Counted from the first letter of the stretch, positions 31,461 to 40,341 are shown. The stretch is DNA of 64,000 bases from Streptomyces sp. CG4 (GCF_041080655.1 NZ_CP163525.1:3968001-4032000), one strand, 5' to 3'. Notes: generated by a model from the sequence alone, not told the origin. Numbers and translations: made by a program.

Positions 31461-31722
31461 TTGTGTGTCCCCCAACGTACCGCATCCGACCGGGTGCGCG
31501 GTGTGCACCGGTTTCGGCGGTGGCTGCTGAAGGCCAACGAGGTGAGAGTGTACGTGGTCCGGGGCCCGGCGTCGAACAGAAAGTGCCCGTCCGGAGCCAC
31601 TTGACCAAAGATCGTCCTGGCCGGAGCCCGGATTCGGATCCGTGTTCATACCCCGCCCCCTGGCTGTTCAGTCCGTGAAACCCGCGTGCCGGAGAAGTTT
31701 CCGGTCTGGAACGATGGGCTCC

Positions 31723-32949
31723 ATGAGCGCTGCAACCCCTCCCACCGAGCGCCGGGTCTCCGCCCGAGTCGGCGCGATCTCCGAGTCCGCCACCCTCGCC
31801 GTGGACGCCAAGGCCAAGGCCCTGAAGGCCGCCGGGCGTCCGGTGATCGGCTTCGGCGCGGGCGAGCCCGACTTCCCGACCCCGGACTACATCGTCGAGG
31901 CGGCCGTCGAGGCCTGCAAGAACCCCAAGTACCACCGCTACACCCCGGCCGGCGGCCTGCCCGAGCTGAAGGCCGCCATCGCCGCGAAGACGCTGCGCGA
32001 CTCCGGGTGGGAGCCCGACGTCTCCCAGATCCTCGTCACCAACGGCGGCAAGCAGGCCATCTACGAGGCGTTCGCCGCGATCCTCGACCCGGGCGACGAG
32101 GTCATCGTCCCGGCGCCGTACTGGACGACGTACCCGGAGTCGATCCGGCTCGCGGGCGGTGTCCCGGTGGAGGTGGTGGCCGACGAGACCACCGGCTACC
32201 GCGTCACGGTCGAGCAGCTGGAGGCGGCCCGCACGGAGCGGACGAAGGTCGTGCTCTTCGTCTCCCCGTCCAACCCGACCGGCGCGGTGTACTCCGAGGC
32301 CGAGACCGAGGCGATCGGCCGCTGGGCCGTGGAGCACGGTCTGTGGGTGCTCACCGACGAGATCTACGAGCACCTGGTCTACGGCGACGCCTCCGCGGTG
32401 TCCCTGCCGGCGCTGCTGCCCGAGCTGCGCGACAAGTGCGTCGTGGTCAACGGCGTGGCGAAGACGTACGCCATGACCGGCTGGCGCGTGGGCTGGGTCA
32501 TCGGCCCGAAGGACGTCGTCAAGGCCGCCACCAACCTGCAGTCGCACGCCACGTCGAACGTCTCCAACGTGGCCCAGGTGGCCGCGCTGGCCGCCGTCTC
32601 CGGTGACCTGGAGGCCGTGGCGAAGATGCGCGAGGCCTTCGACCGCCGCCGCAAGACCATGGTGCGGATGCTCAACGAGATCGACGGCGTGCTCTGCCCG
32701 GAGCCCGAGGGCGCGTTCTACGCCTATCCGTCGGTCAAGGCCCTGCTCGGCAAGGAGATCCGCGGCAAGCGCCCGCAGGACACCGTCGAGCTGGCCGCGC
32801 TGATCCTGGAGGAGGCCGAGGTCGCGGTCGTCCCGGGCGAGGCCTTCGGCACGCCGGGCTATCTGCGGCTGTCGTACGCGCTCGGTGACGAGGACCTCGT
32901 CGAGGGCGTGAGCCGTATGCAGAAGCTGCTGGCGGAGGCGCGGGACTAG
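31723..32949 (+). CDS. aspC: aspartate-type aminotransferase
   Basis: A 408-residue class I/II PLP aminotransferase, most like bacterial aspartate aminotransferases. Visible: FGAGEPDFPTPDYI near the N terminus, SPSNPTGAVYS, and the PLP-binding lysine in NGVAKTYAMTGWRVGW (Lys247). The substrate-carboxylate Arg near the C terminus (YLRLSYAL) is present. ATG 31723 is preferred; an ATG nine bases upstream is also possible. It is transcribed away from secE and followed by a terminator. Substrate within the family (Asp, aromatic or prephenate) is not settled. Confidence 0.92.
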   Translation: MSAATPPTERRVSARVGAISESATLAVDAKAKALKAAGRPVIGFGAGEPDFPTPDYIVEAAVEACKNPKYHRYTPAGGLPELKAAIAAKTLRDSGWEPDVSQILVTNGGKQAIYEAFAAILDPGDEVIVPAPYWTTYPESIRLAGGVPVEVVADETTGYRVTVEQLEAARTERTKVVLFVSPSNPTGAVYSEAETEAIGRWAVEHGLWVLTDEIYEHLVYGDASAVSLPALLPELRDKCVVVNGVAKTYAMTGWRVGWVIGPKDVVKAATNLQSHATSNVSNVAQVAALAAVSGDLEAVAKMREAFDRRRKTMVRMLNEIDGVLCPEPEGAFYAYPSVKALLGKEIRGKRPQDTVELAALILEEAEVAVVPGEAFGTPGYLRLSYALGDEDLVEGVSRMQKLLAEARD

Positions 32950-32971
32950 TTCCTGCGCGACACGCGTGTGT

Positions 32972-33003
32972 GCGGGCCGTTTCCCTTCGGGGAGGCGGCC
33001 CGC
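32972..33003 (+). terminator. terminator of aminotransferase gene
   Basis: An 8-bp GC stem (GCGGGCCG with 32996-33003) with a further CCC/GGG helix inside, 23 bases after the stop. Confidence 0.8.
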
Positions 33004-33076
33004 TTCTGTGTGCGAGCAAGACCACGTTCAGGGAAATGGCTTCCGGGAATTCGGGGACGTACGGCAGGATCCTTGG

Positions 33077-34117
33077 ATGGAGCGTGTACGTGACCTCTCT
33101 GAGCTGCCGAAAGCCCATCTGCACCTGCACTTCACCGGTTCGATGCGACCCGGGACCGTCCTGGAACTGGCCGACAAGTACGGCGTACGGCTGCCCGAGA
33201 CCCTGACGGAAGCACTGACCAGCGGCGAACCGCCCAAGCTGCGGGCCACGGACGAACGCGGCTGGTTCCGTTTCCAGCGGCTGTACGACGCGGCGCGCTC
33301 CTGCCTGAGGCAGCCGGAGGACATCCAGCGCCTGGTGCGGGAGGCCGCCGAGGAGGACCTGAAGGACGGCTCGGGCTGGCTGGAGATCCAGGTGGACCCG
33401 ACGTCGTACGCGCCGAGGCTGGGCGGGCTGATCCCGGCGCTGGAGATCATCCTGGACGCGGTGGAGACCGCCTCCCGGGAGACCGGCCTCGGGATGCGCG
33501 TGCTGGTCGCCGCCAACCGGATGAAGCACCCGCTGGACGCCCGGACGCTGGCCCGGCTGGCGGTGCGGTACACGGACCGGGGCGTGGTCGGTTTCGGGCT
33601 CTCCAACGACGAGCGGCGGGGCATGGCGCGGGACTTCGACCGGGCCTTCCACATCGCGCGCGAGGGCGGTCTGCTGTCGGCCCCGCACGGCGGCGAGCTG
33701 ACCGGCCCGGCCTCGGTGCGCGACTGCCTGGACGACCTGCACGCCTCCCGGATCGGGCACGGCGTGCGCGCTGCGGAGGACCCGCGGCTGCTGAAGCAGC
33801 TGGCCGACCGGGGCGTGACCTGCGAGGTGTGCCCGGCGTCGAACGTGGCGCTCGGTGTGTACGAGAAGCCCGAGGACGTGCCGCTGCGGACCCTCTTCGA
33901 GGCCGGCGTCCCGATGGCTCTCGGCGCCGACGACCCGCTGCTGTTCGGCTCCCGGCTGGCGGCCCAGTACGAGATCGCCCGGCACGCCCACGGCTTCTCG
34001 GACGCCGAACTCGCCGAACTGGCCCGCCAGTCGGTGCGGGCCTCGGCCGCCCCGGAGGACGTCAGGGCGCGGCTGCTGGCCGACGTCGACGACTGGCTGG
34101 CGCGCCCGGCCGTCTGA
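33077..34117 (+). CDS. adenosine deaminase-like enzyme
   Basis: A 346-residue purine deaminase of the amidohydrolase fold. The zinc and catalytic residues are all visible: HLHLHFTGS (His16, His18), APHGGEL (His, catalytic Glu), ASRIGHGV (His), CPASN, and GADDPLLF (Asp pair). ATG 33077 follows AGGATCCTT. Adenosine, or aminofutalosine in the menaquinone futalosine pathway, are the likely substrates; sequence alone does not choose. Its 3' end overlaps by 56 bases the convergent gene at 34062. Confidence 0.88.
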   Translation: MERVRDLSELPKAHLHLHFTGSMRPGTVLELADKYGVRLPETLTEALTSGEPPKLRATDERGWFRFQRLYDAARSCLRQPEDIQRLVREAAEEDLKDGSGWLEIQVDPTSYAPRLGGLIPALEIILDAVETASRETGLGMRVLVAANRMKHPLDARTLARLAVRYTDRGVVGFGLSNDERRGMARDFDRAFHIAREGGLLSAPHGGELTGPASVRDCLDDLHASRIGHGVRAAEDPRLLKQLADRGVTCEVCPASNVALGVYEKPEDVPLRTLFEAGVPMALGADDPLLFGSRLAAQYEIARHAHGFSDAELAELARQSVRASAAPEDVRARLLADVDDWLARPAV

Positions 34118-34772
34118 AGTGGGCGTAGGGCGGATACGCCGTGAAGCAGACCAGGACCTCGACCGGGTGCCCGCCGCCGGGCGGCTGCTCGAGCCCCCGC
34201 AGCCCGGACACCACAGACGCGTGTCCCTTGGGCGCGTTCTTCTCGCGCGGCCCCTGGCCGGCGGCGTAGGCCAGGGACATGGCGGCCTCGGCGAAGACGT
34301 CGCGGCTGCCGAAGAGGAAGAACGTGTTCGCGTGGGTGGTGTGGCGCAGCTCGTCCCGGCAGTCGGCGCGCTGTTCCCGCGCGCGCCAGGCGGCGGCGTC
34401 CCGCGCGGTGCGCGCCTCGTCGGTGCGGACGGTGAGCGGGGAGCCGCCCTGCCGCAGCCGGCGGCGCACTTCGGGCCATTGTGAGGCGCGCAGGCCCAGC
34501 GAGTGGTGGGCCAGGACGAGATCGACGAGCGGCCCCTGGCCCTCGTCGGGCGGCAGGCCCTCCCGCAGCGGCACATGGACGATCGTGTGCCGCGCATGCG
34601 CGGCGAACGAGATCAGCCCGGCGAGCCGGTTGAGTCCGTCGTGGTCGCCCATGAGCGTGCCGATCGGCGCGGGTGCGCGCAGCGAGGTGTGGCGCAGCGG
34701 CTGCCAGGGCTGGACGACCCGGTGTTCGCAGGGCCCGATCCGGGGCCGGAACTCGCGCAGTCTCAGCCGCAT
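34062..34772 (-). CDS. conserved hypothetical protein
   Basis: A 236-residue soluble protein of no family I recognise. It begins MRLRLREFRPRIGPCEHRVV, has an aminoacyl-hydrolase-like HD..N.L motif (GDHDGLNRLAGLISFAAHAR) and a C-terminal basic tail. Codon use looks coding, and it fills the space between add-like and TetR genes. Its last 56 bases overlap the add-like gene tail-to-tail. Could be a real gene shared by Streptomyces; function unknown. Confidence 0.55.
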   Translation of the reverse strand: MRLRLREFRPRIGPCEHRVVQPWQPLRHTSLRAPAPIGTLMGDHDGLNRLAGLISFAAHARHTIVHVPLREGLPPDEGQGPLVDLVLAHHSLGLRASQWPEVRRRLRQGGSPLTVRTDEARTARDAAAWRAREQRADCRDELRHTTHANTFFLFGSRDVFAEAAMSLAYAAGQGPREKNAPKGHASVVSGLRGLEQPPGGGHPVEVLVCFTAYPPYAHFRRPGAPASRRRRPAAAP

Positions 34773-34817
34773 GGGGTCGTGACCCCGGAGGCGCTTGTCA
34801 TGGCCCCAGCATGCGGT

Positions 34818-35429
34818 TCACGCGGAGCCCGGCGCAACGGAGATTCCGCCCAGCAGCGTCTTCGCGAGCCGCGCGGCGAAGTCGTCGACCGGCGGCCGCT
34901 CCCCCGGGTCGGTCGCTTCGTAGGCGAACACGCGCTGCGCACAGGCGCCCAGCAGCAACGAGGCGGCCGCGAAGGTGTCGGCGTCGGCGCGCACCCGGCC
35001 GAGGGCCTGTTCGGCGCGGAGGTAGGCGTCCAGCTCCTGGATGGGCCGGTGCGGGCCCGAGCCGAGCTTGCGCAGGGCCTCGAAGTGGCGCCGCTTGAGC
35101 TGGGTCTCGGCGTACAGGGAGGCGGCGATCGGGAAGCTCTGCTCGTAGAAGAGGGCGGCCTCGCGGGCGATCTCGGTGAGGTTGCCTTCCAGGGTGCCCG
35201 GTCCCGGTTCGGCGGCGAGGCGGCCCAGCAGCGGGGTGAGCTGCGGCAGGCGCTCGGCGAGCACCCGGACGAACAGCTCTTCCTTGCTGTCGAAGTACTT
35301 GTAGAGGGCCGCTTCGGAGCAGCCGGCCGCACGGGCGATCTCCTTGGTGGTGGCGCGGGCGAGTCCGACGGTGAGCATCAGCTCGTGGGCGGCGTCGAGG
35401 ATGCGGACGCGCGCCGGCTTCGGGTCCAT
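34818..35429 (-). CDS. TetR-family repressor
   Basis: A 203-residue repressor. The N-terminal HTH reads ILDAAHELMLTVGLARATTK..AAGCSEAALYKYFDSKEEL (about 9-52); the ligand-binding helical domain follows. ATG 35429 follows GAGGGGACGACCC. It is divergent from the oxidoreductase at 35534, with two palindromes between them, so it probably represses both. Confidence 0.9.
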   Translation of the reverse strand: MDPKPARVRILDAAHELMLTVGLARATTKEIARAAGCSEAALYKYFDSKEELFVRVLAERLPQLTPLLGRLAAEPGPGTLEGNLTEIAREAALFYEQSFPIAASLYAETQLKRRHFEALRKLGSGPHRPIQELDAYLRAEQALGRVRADADTFAAASLLLGACAQRVFAYEATDPGERPPVDDFAARLAKTLLGGISVAPGSA

Positions 35430-35450
35430 GGGTCGTCCCCTCAGGCTTGA

Positions 35451-35505
35451 CGAGTGGGTGAGTACTTACTCACTCTAGAGGGAAGCAGAGGTGAGTGAAT
35501 ACTCA
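35451..35505. promoter_or_regulatory. twin TetR operator
   Basis: Two inverted repeats in the divergent gap: GTGAGTACTTACTCAC (35458-35473, perfect 7-bp arms) and GTGAGTGAATACTCAC (35481-35496). Same arms, spacing about two helical turns, between the TetR start and the oxidoreductase start. Confidence 0.75.
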
Positions 35506-35533
35506 CCCACCTATCCCGAGTACGGGAGCACAC

Positions 35534-36166
35534 ATGAACCTCACCGTTTTCGGCGCCACCGGCGGCATCGGCCGGGAGATCGTGCGTCAGGCGCTCAACG
35601 CCGGCCACCGGGTGACCGCCGTGGTCCGCGATCCGGCCCGGCTGGACGTCACGGGGGACACGCTGGAGGTGTTCCGCGCCGACCTGACCGACCCCGAGGA
35701 GCTGCGCGCCGCCGTCCGGGGCCGCGGCGCGGTCCTCTCCGGTCTGGGCGCGCGCAGCCGCAAGGACGCCGGGGTCGCCACCCGGCTGACCCGCACGCTC
35801 CTGCGTGCCATGGAGGCGGAGGGGGTACGACGGCTGCTCGTGGTCAGCGCCGCTCCCGTCGGCCCGGCTCCCGAGGGCGACGGTCCCCTGGACCGGGCCA
35901 TGCGCGGGGTGGTGTCGGCCGTCCTCAAGGACGTCTACACCGACCTGCGCAGGATGGAGGCCGAGCTGGCCCGCAGCAGCACGGACTGGACGTCCGTACG
36001 GCCGCCACGCCTGCAGAACAAGCCGCTCACCGGCCGCTACCGCACCGTCGTCGGCGGCTTCCCGCGCAAGGGCCGCTTCATCGCACGCGCGGACGTCGCG
36101 CACGCGATGCTGGCGATGATCGACGACGAGGGGACGGTGAAGCAGGGGGTGGGGGTGGCGTACTAG
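35534..36166 (+). CDS. NAD(P)-binding oxidoreductase
   Basis: A 210-residue protein of the atypical short-chain / NmrA-like type. The Rossmann glycine motif is at the N terminus (MNLTVFGATGGIGREIVRQA). It lacks a clear YxxxK, as in other NAD(P)-dependent flavin-reductase-like members. It is probably repressed by the divergent TetR protein. Substrate unknown; may answer to an electrophile or quinone-type signal (inference). Confidence 0.8.
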   Translation: MNLTVFGATGGIGREIVRQALNAGHRVTAVVRDPARLDVTGDTLEVFRADLTDPEELRAAVRGRGAVLSGLGARSRKDAGVATRLTRTLLRAMEAEGVRRLLVVSAAPVGPAPEGDGPLDRAMRGVVSAVLKDVYTDLRRMEAELARSSTDWTSVRPPRLQNKPLTGRYRTVVGGFPRKGRFIARADVAHAMLAMIDDEGTVKQGVGVAY

Positions 36167-36273
36167 GCCAAGGTGTGTCGTCCCGGGACGTCACACCCAG
36201 GGCCTGGATGCCGCGAGGTGGGCACCGGCCCTGCCGGCTCGCCCACCGGCCCTACAGGCTCGTCATATTGGCT

Positions 36274-37329
36274 CTACAGGCTGACGCCCACCGTCACCGG
36301 CTCGTTGACGAGGGTGATCCCGAAGGCCTCGCGGACGCCCGCGACCACCTCGCGGGCCAGCGCCAGCAGGTCCTCGGTGGTGGCCTCGCCCCGGTTGGTG
36401 AGGGCGAGGGTGTGCTTGGTGGAGATACGGGCCGGCCCGCTGCCGTAGCCCTTGGTGAAGCCCGCCTTGTCGATCAGCCAGGCCGAGGACGTCTTCGTAC
36501 GGCCCTCCCCTGCCGGGTAGGCGGGCGGCTCGACGCCGTCGCCCAGCCGTTCGCGCACGCGCGCGTGGAACGCGGCGAACTGCTCGTCGGTGAGGATCGG
36601 GTTGGTGAAGAAGGACCCGGCGGACCAGGTGTCGTGGTCCTCGGCGTCGAGGACCATGCCTTTCCCGGCCCGCAGCTTGAGCACGGTCGCGCGGGCGTCG
36701 GCCAGCGGCACCCGGTCGCCCTGCTCGACGCCGAGCGCGCGGGCCGCCTCGGCGTACTTGAGCGGCGCCGACAGCCCGCCCGCGTCCTCCAGCTCGAAGC
36801 GGACACGCAGCACGACATGGCGATCCGGGTCCGCCTTGAAGCGGCTGTGGCGGTACGAGAACGCGCACTCCTCGTTCGTCAGCGTGACGGTCTCGCCTGC
36901 GCGCCGGTCGTAGGCGACGACCTCGGTGAGGGTGGAGGAGACCTCCTGGCCGTAGGCACCCACGTTCTGGATCGGCGTGGCTCCCGCCGATCCCGGGATG
37001 CCTGCCAGGCACTCGATCCCGGCGAGCCCGGCCTCGACCGTGCGGGCGACGGCATCCGTCCACACCTCGCCGGCCGCCAGCTCCAGTGTCGTGCCGCGCA
37101 GCTCGACACCGCGCGTGGCGATGCGTACGACGGTGCCGTCGAAGCCCTTGTCGCCGATGACCAGGTTCGATCCGCCGCCGATGATCAGCAGCGGCGTCCC
37201 GCTGTCGTCGGCAGCACGGACGGCGGCGATCACCTCGGCGTCGGTCACGGCGGTGACCAGCCGCGTCGCGGGACCGCCCAGCCGGAAGGTGGTCAGCGGG
37301 GCAAGAGGGGCGTCATGGAGTACCTGCAC
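36274..37329 (-). CDS. murB: UDP-N-acetylenolpyruvoylglucosamine reductase
   Basis: A 351-residue type I MurB, the FAD enzyme that makes UDP-MurNAc for peptidoglycan. The start is GTG 37329 (QVLHDAPLAPLTTFRLGGP follows). FAD-binding GGGSNLVIGD, GIPGSAGATPIQNVGAYGQE and the catalytic Ser in AGSFFTNP are intact. It is transcribed away from the DUF3291-like gene. Confidence 0.96.
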   Translation of the reverse strand: MQVLHDAPLAPLTTFRLGGPATRLVTAVTDAEVIAAVRAADDSGTPLLIIGGGSNLVIGDKGFDGTVVRIATRGVELRGTTLELAAGEVWTDAVARTVEAGLAGIECLAGIPGSAGATPIQNVGAYGQEVSSTLTEVVAYDRRAGETVTLTNEECAFSYRHSRFKADPDRHVVLRVRFELEDAGGLSAPLKYAEAARALGVEQGDRVPLADARATVLKLRAGKGMVLDAEDHDTWSAGSFFTNPILTDEQFAAFHARVRERLGDGVEPPAYPAGEGRTKTSSAWLIDKAGFTKGYGSGPARISTKHTLALTNRGEATTEDLLALAREVVAGVREAFGITLVNEPVTVGVSL

Positions 37330-37411
37330 GGGCCCAAGACTACGAGACGGCTCCGACAGCACCGCATCCGCGCGGGCGGCGCTCACTCGCTGCCCTGTGG
37401 GGACACACGTG

Positions 37412-37451
37412 TACGCGCGCGTGGACTCTTCTCGAAGCCCACGCGCGCGTA
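37412..37451. terminator. terminator hairpin
   Basis: A 13-bp stem (TACGCGCGCGTGG with 37439-37451) with a 14-base loop, between the DUF3291-like gene end and murB. Confidence 0.65.
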
Positions 37452-37481
37452 TCGGGAAGTGAAGGACGGCCGGCCCGCGGT

Positions 37482-37871
37482 CTACGCGAGCCGCCGCTCC
37501 GCCTCCTCCCAGCTCACCGGCAGCTGATCGCTGGATGTCTGCCAGGTGGCGAACGCGGCGTCGCGCATCCGGCCGGCCAGGGCACGCGAGGTGGGCCGGT
37601 GGGCGCCGGAGCGGGCGAAGGCCTTCAGCGCGTCGGCGGACTCCCAGGCCGACAGCGTCCAGAACGTCTTCCGCAGGGGCTGTGCCTTGAGGGAGGCTCC
37701 GTAGGCGCCGGGCGCCCGGCCGACCTGCCGCCACACGGCCGGGGTACGGACGAGGAAACGGAGCGCGCCCCACAGAGTGCGGGTCTCGAAGCGCGAGGCG
37801 AAGACGTGCACCTCGGTGTCCTGCGGCGGAGTGTTCGGCACGATCCAGGGAAGTGCGGGAATGCCGGGCAT
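37482..37871 (-). CDS. DUF3291-like monooxygenase-fold protein
   Basis: A 129-residue protein with the dimeric alpha/beta ferredoxin-like pattern of DUF3291/antibiotic-monooxygenase-like proteins: TEVHVFASRFETRT near the start, TFWTLSAWESADALKAFARS in the middle. ATG 37871 follows AAGGAGATCGCG. It lies 59 bases after the MFS gene on the same strand and may be co-transcribed with it. Confidence 0.7.
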   Translation of the reverse strand: MPGIPALPWIVPNTPPQDTEVHVFASRFETRTLWGALRFLVRTPAVWRQVGRAPGAYGASLKAQPLRKTFWTLSAWESADALKAFARSGAHRPTSRALAGRMRDAAFATWQTSSDQLPVSWEEAERRLA

Positions 37872-37930
37872 CGCGATCTCCTTGTGGCGAGCTTTCCGGG
37901 CGAGTTCCGGGGCGAGGTTCCGGGCGGGCT

Positions 37931-39496
37931 TCAGCGGGCGGTGGTCTCCAGGGCAGTGGTCCGCGTAGCGGCGGCCGACGAGGCATCGGCAGGCGCCTCC
38001 ACTGCGGGAGCCTCCGTGGTGGGCATCTCCACGGCGGGAGCCTCCGTGGCCGTGGCCCCTGGGCCGGTCGTGGGCGTCCGTCCGTCCGCCGCGGCGAGCC
38101 GGACGGTGTTCCGCCGGGCCGGGATCACCAGGGCCGCGAGCGCGGCGAGGGCGACGACTGCCGAGCCGGTGACCAGGGCGGGCCGCAGGCCGTCCACGAA
38201 GCTCTGCGCGCTCTCGTAGCCGCCCTGCGCGGAGAAGATCGACGACATCACCGCGATACCGAGCGCACCGCCCACCTCGCGCAGCGCGTTGTTGGCGCCG
38301 GAGGCGATGCCCTGCTCCTGCGGACGGACGCTGGACATGACCAGGTTGGCGGCCGGCGCGAAGTACAGGGCCATGCCGACTCCGCTGATGATCAGGGCGG
38401 GCAGCTGGGCGGCGTAGGACGCGTCCGCGGTCGCCACGACGGCCATGCAGCCGAGACCGACGGCCTGCAGCAACAGGCCCGCGGCGACGACCGGCCGGCC
38501 GCCGATGCGGTCGGAGAGGATCCCGGCCACCGGCGCGACGAGCATCGGCATGCCGGTCCAGGGCAGCATCCTCAGTCCCGCCTCGGTGGGCGAGTAGCCG
38601 AGCACGCCCTGCATGTACTGGCTGAGCAGGAAGATCGAGCCGAACATGCCGACGAACATCAGCAGGCTGGCCGCATTGATCCCGGAGAAGGCACGGGACC
38701 GGAACAGCCGCATGGGCAGCATGGGGTTCTTGTTGTGGATGCCGTGGTGCACAAAGCCGGCGAGCAGCGCGGCGCCCACGGACAGCGCGGTGAGCACCAC
38801 GACGTCGGTCCAGCCGTCGGCGGGCCCGCGGACCAGGCCGTACACGATCCCGAAGAGGCCGCCGCTGGCGAGGAGGGTGCCGGGGAGGTCGAGCGGGGCT
38901 CCGGTGCCGTAGGACTCGGCGAGGCGCAGCCGGGCGAGCGGCAGCGCGATCAGGCCGAGCGGGACGTTCAGCCAGAAGATCCAGTGCCAGGACACGTGCT
39001 CGGTGAGACTGCCGCCGATGAGCGGTCCGGAGGCGACGGCGAGCCCGTTGACGGCGCCCCAGATGCCGTACACCGTCCCGCGTTTGGCGGCGGGTACGGC
39101 CGCCGTCAGCAAGGTGAGCGTGAGCGGCATCATCACGGCCGCGCCGACGCCCTGGACCGCGCGGGCGGCGATCAGGGAGCCGATGCCGGGTGCCATGGCC
39201 GCGGCGGCGGAGGCGCCCGCGAAGACGGCGAGACCGGCTATGAAGAGCCGGCGGCGCCCAAAGCGGTCGCCGAGCGCGGCGCCGAACATCAGCAGGACGG
39301 CGAAGGTGAGCGTGTACGCGCTCACGGTCCACTCGAGGTCGTCCAGCGCACCGCCGAAGTCCTTGCGGATGGAGGGCAGGGCGGTGGTGACGACGAGGTT
39401 GTCGAGCGCCGCCATGAATCCGGCGACACTGGTGATGACGAGAGCCCAGGCGGCGCTTCCGCGCCGCGCGCTGCCCTGCGCTGTCTGATCCGACAT
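37931..39496 (-). CDS. DHA2-type MFS exporter
   Basis: A 521-residue, 14-helix exporter of the EmrB/QacA type. Motif A loop GDRFGRRRLF, motif C GPLIGGSLTEHVSWHWIFWL and motif D1 near LDNLVVTTALPSI are present. The C-terminal tail is Ala/Thr/Glu-rich. ATG 39496 follows GGGGGAGAG. A TetR gene lies upstream on the same strand, and a matching operator overlaps the start, so it is a repressed drug exporter. Confidence 0.92.
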   Translation of the reverse strand: MSDQTAQGSARRGSAAWALVITSVAGFMAALDNLVVTTALPSIRKDFGGALDDLEWTVSAYTLTFAVLLMFGAALGDRFGRRRLFIAGLAVFAGASAAAAMAPGIGSLIAARAVQGVGAAVMMPLTLTLLTAAVPAAKRGTVYGIWGAVNGLAVASGPLIGGSLTEHVSWHWIFWLNVPLGLIALPLARLRLAESYGTGAPLDLPGTLLASGGLFGIVYGLVRGPADGWTDVVVLTALSVGAALLAGFVHHGIHNKNPMLPMRLFRSRAFSGINAASLLMFVGMFGSIFLLSQYMQGVLGYSPTEAGLRMLPWTGMPMLVAPVAGILSDRIGGRPVVAAGLLLQAVGLGCMAVVATADASYAAQLPALIISGVGMALYFAPAANLVMSSVRPQEQGIASGANNALREVGGALGIAVMSSIFSAQGGYESAQSFVDGLRPALVTGSAVVALAALAALVIPARRNTVRLAAADGRTPTTGPGATATEAPAVEMPTTEAPAVEAPADASSAAATRTTALETTAR

Positions 39497-39518
39497 CTCT
39501 CCCCCAGAGAGCATCTCT

Positions 39519-39540
39519 AGTTAGTTATTGATGACTAACT
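39519..39540 (-). promoter_or_regulatory. TetR operator upstream of MFS gene
   Basis: Inverted repeat AGTTAGT-N8-ACTAACT, perfect arms, 23 bases before the exporter ATG. The same sequence stands before the TetR gene. Confidence 0.8.
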
Positions 39541-39600
39541 TTTTGGGCCATGTTCGAGCCATGAATTGGGCCATGAAAGAGGCGGGGCCACCGCCTCGAT

Positions 39601-39638
39601 GCGCTACTTCTCCAGCCGCGCGCTACTTCTCCAGCCGC
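39601..39638 (-). repeat. 19-base tandem duplication over TetR gene end
   Basis: Two perfect head-to-tail copies of a 19-base unit (GCGCTACTTCTCCAGCCGC). On the minus strand each includes the codons LEK and the stop TAG, so the gene's last codons and stop occur twice. Confidence 0.9.
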
Positions 39639-40192
39639 CCGGTGATCCGAGCCGAGGGATACATCCCCTGCCAGACCCGGTGTTCGGGCGGAAACCCCAT
39701 GGCGGCCAGGGTGTTGATGAGCATTCCGTACGCCAGGAAGGTCGTGGTCTCGCTCTCGTCGGCCCCGAGCGGCAGATGAACCGTGTCCCAGAGCTTCAAC
39801 CAGGCGGCCCGTACGGCCTCGCCGAACTCGCGATCGCCCTCCGCCTCGGCCGCCGCGACCGTGATGTACGTCTGCATCTGCATCTGGAGCTTCTCGGGCT
39901 GCTCCGTGATCAGCCGCACATAGGCGTTCGCCATGGCGTGCAGGGCCTCCTCGCCCTCCAGCCCCTCGGCCGCCTCCTCGAAGACCCGGCACGTGTCCTC
40001 CACACACCGCAGCGACGCGGCGGCGAAGATCGCCTTCTTGCCCGCGAAGAGCCGGAAGAGGTACGGCTGCGAGACACCCACGCGGGTCGCGATCGCTTCC
40101 GTGGACGTGCCGTAGAAGCCCTTCTGTGCGAACTCCTCGATCGCCGCGCGGATGACGCTCTCGCGTCGCTCCGCTGCGCTCATTCTGACCAT
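39623..40192 (-). CDS. TetR-family repressor of MFS exporter
   Basis: A TetR/AcrR repressor of about 190 residues. The HTH is RESVIRAAIEEFAQKGFYGT then IATRVGVSQPYLFRLFAGK. The start is uncertain: ATG 40192 or ATG 40183 (MSAAERRES). It lies upstream of the exporter on the same strand, and both genes carry the AGTTAGT-N8-ACTAACT operator, so autoregulation plus repression of the exporter is expected. Confidence 0.85.
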   Translation of the reverse strand: MVRMSAAERRESVIRAAIEEFAQKGFYGTSTEAIATRVGVSQPYLFRLFAGKKAIFAAASLRCVEDTCRVFEEAAEGLEGEEALHAMANAYVRLITEQPEKLQMQMQTYITVAAAEAEGDREFGEAVRAAWLKLWDTVHLPLGADESETTTFLAYGMLINTLAAMGFPPEHRVWQGMYPSARITGRLEK

Positions 40193-40199
40193 GCATCGT

Positions 40200-40223
40200 A
40201 AGTTAGTACTCAATCACTAACTT
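40200..40223 (-). promoter_or_regulatory. TetR operator upstream of its own gene
   Basis: AGTTAGT at 40201-40207 and ACTAACT at 40216-40222, spacer 8, flanked by an extra A/T pair. It sits 8-17 bases before the two possible TetR starts. Confidence 0.8.
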
Positions 40224-40284
40224 GGCAATCCCTTGGAGAGCGGCCGCAAAAGCCTTCCCGGTCAGGGGCAGGTGACGCAGACGC

Positions 40285-40322
40285 AGGTAAGGGGCGCCCC
40301 ACCAGGAGGACGCCCCTTACCT
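40285..40322 (-). terminator. terminator of hadA-hadB-like operon
   Basis: A 12-bp stem (AGGTAAGGGGCG with 40311-40322), loop 14, 20 bases after the hadB-like stop. Confidence 0.75.
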
Positions 40323-40341
40323 CTGCACTTCGTTCGCGCCG

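Noticed and set aside
35491..37527. 678-residue plus-strand frame across the oxidoreductase and murB
   Set aside because: It reads the oxidoreductase gene in the wrong frame and murB in antisense; composition is Arg/Gly-rich.
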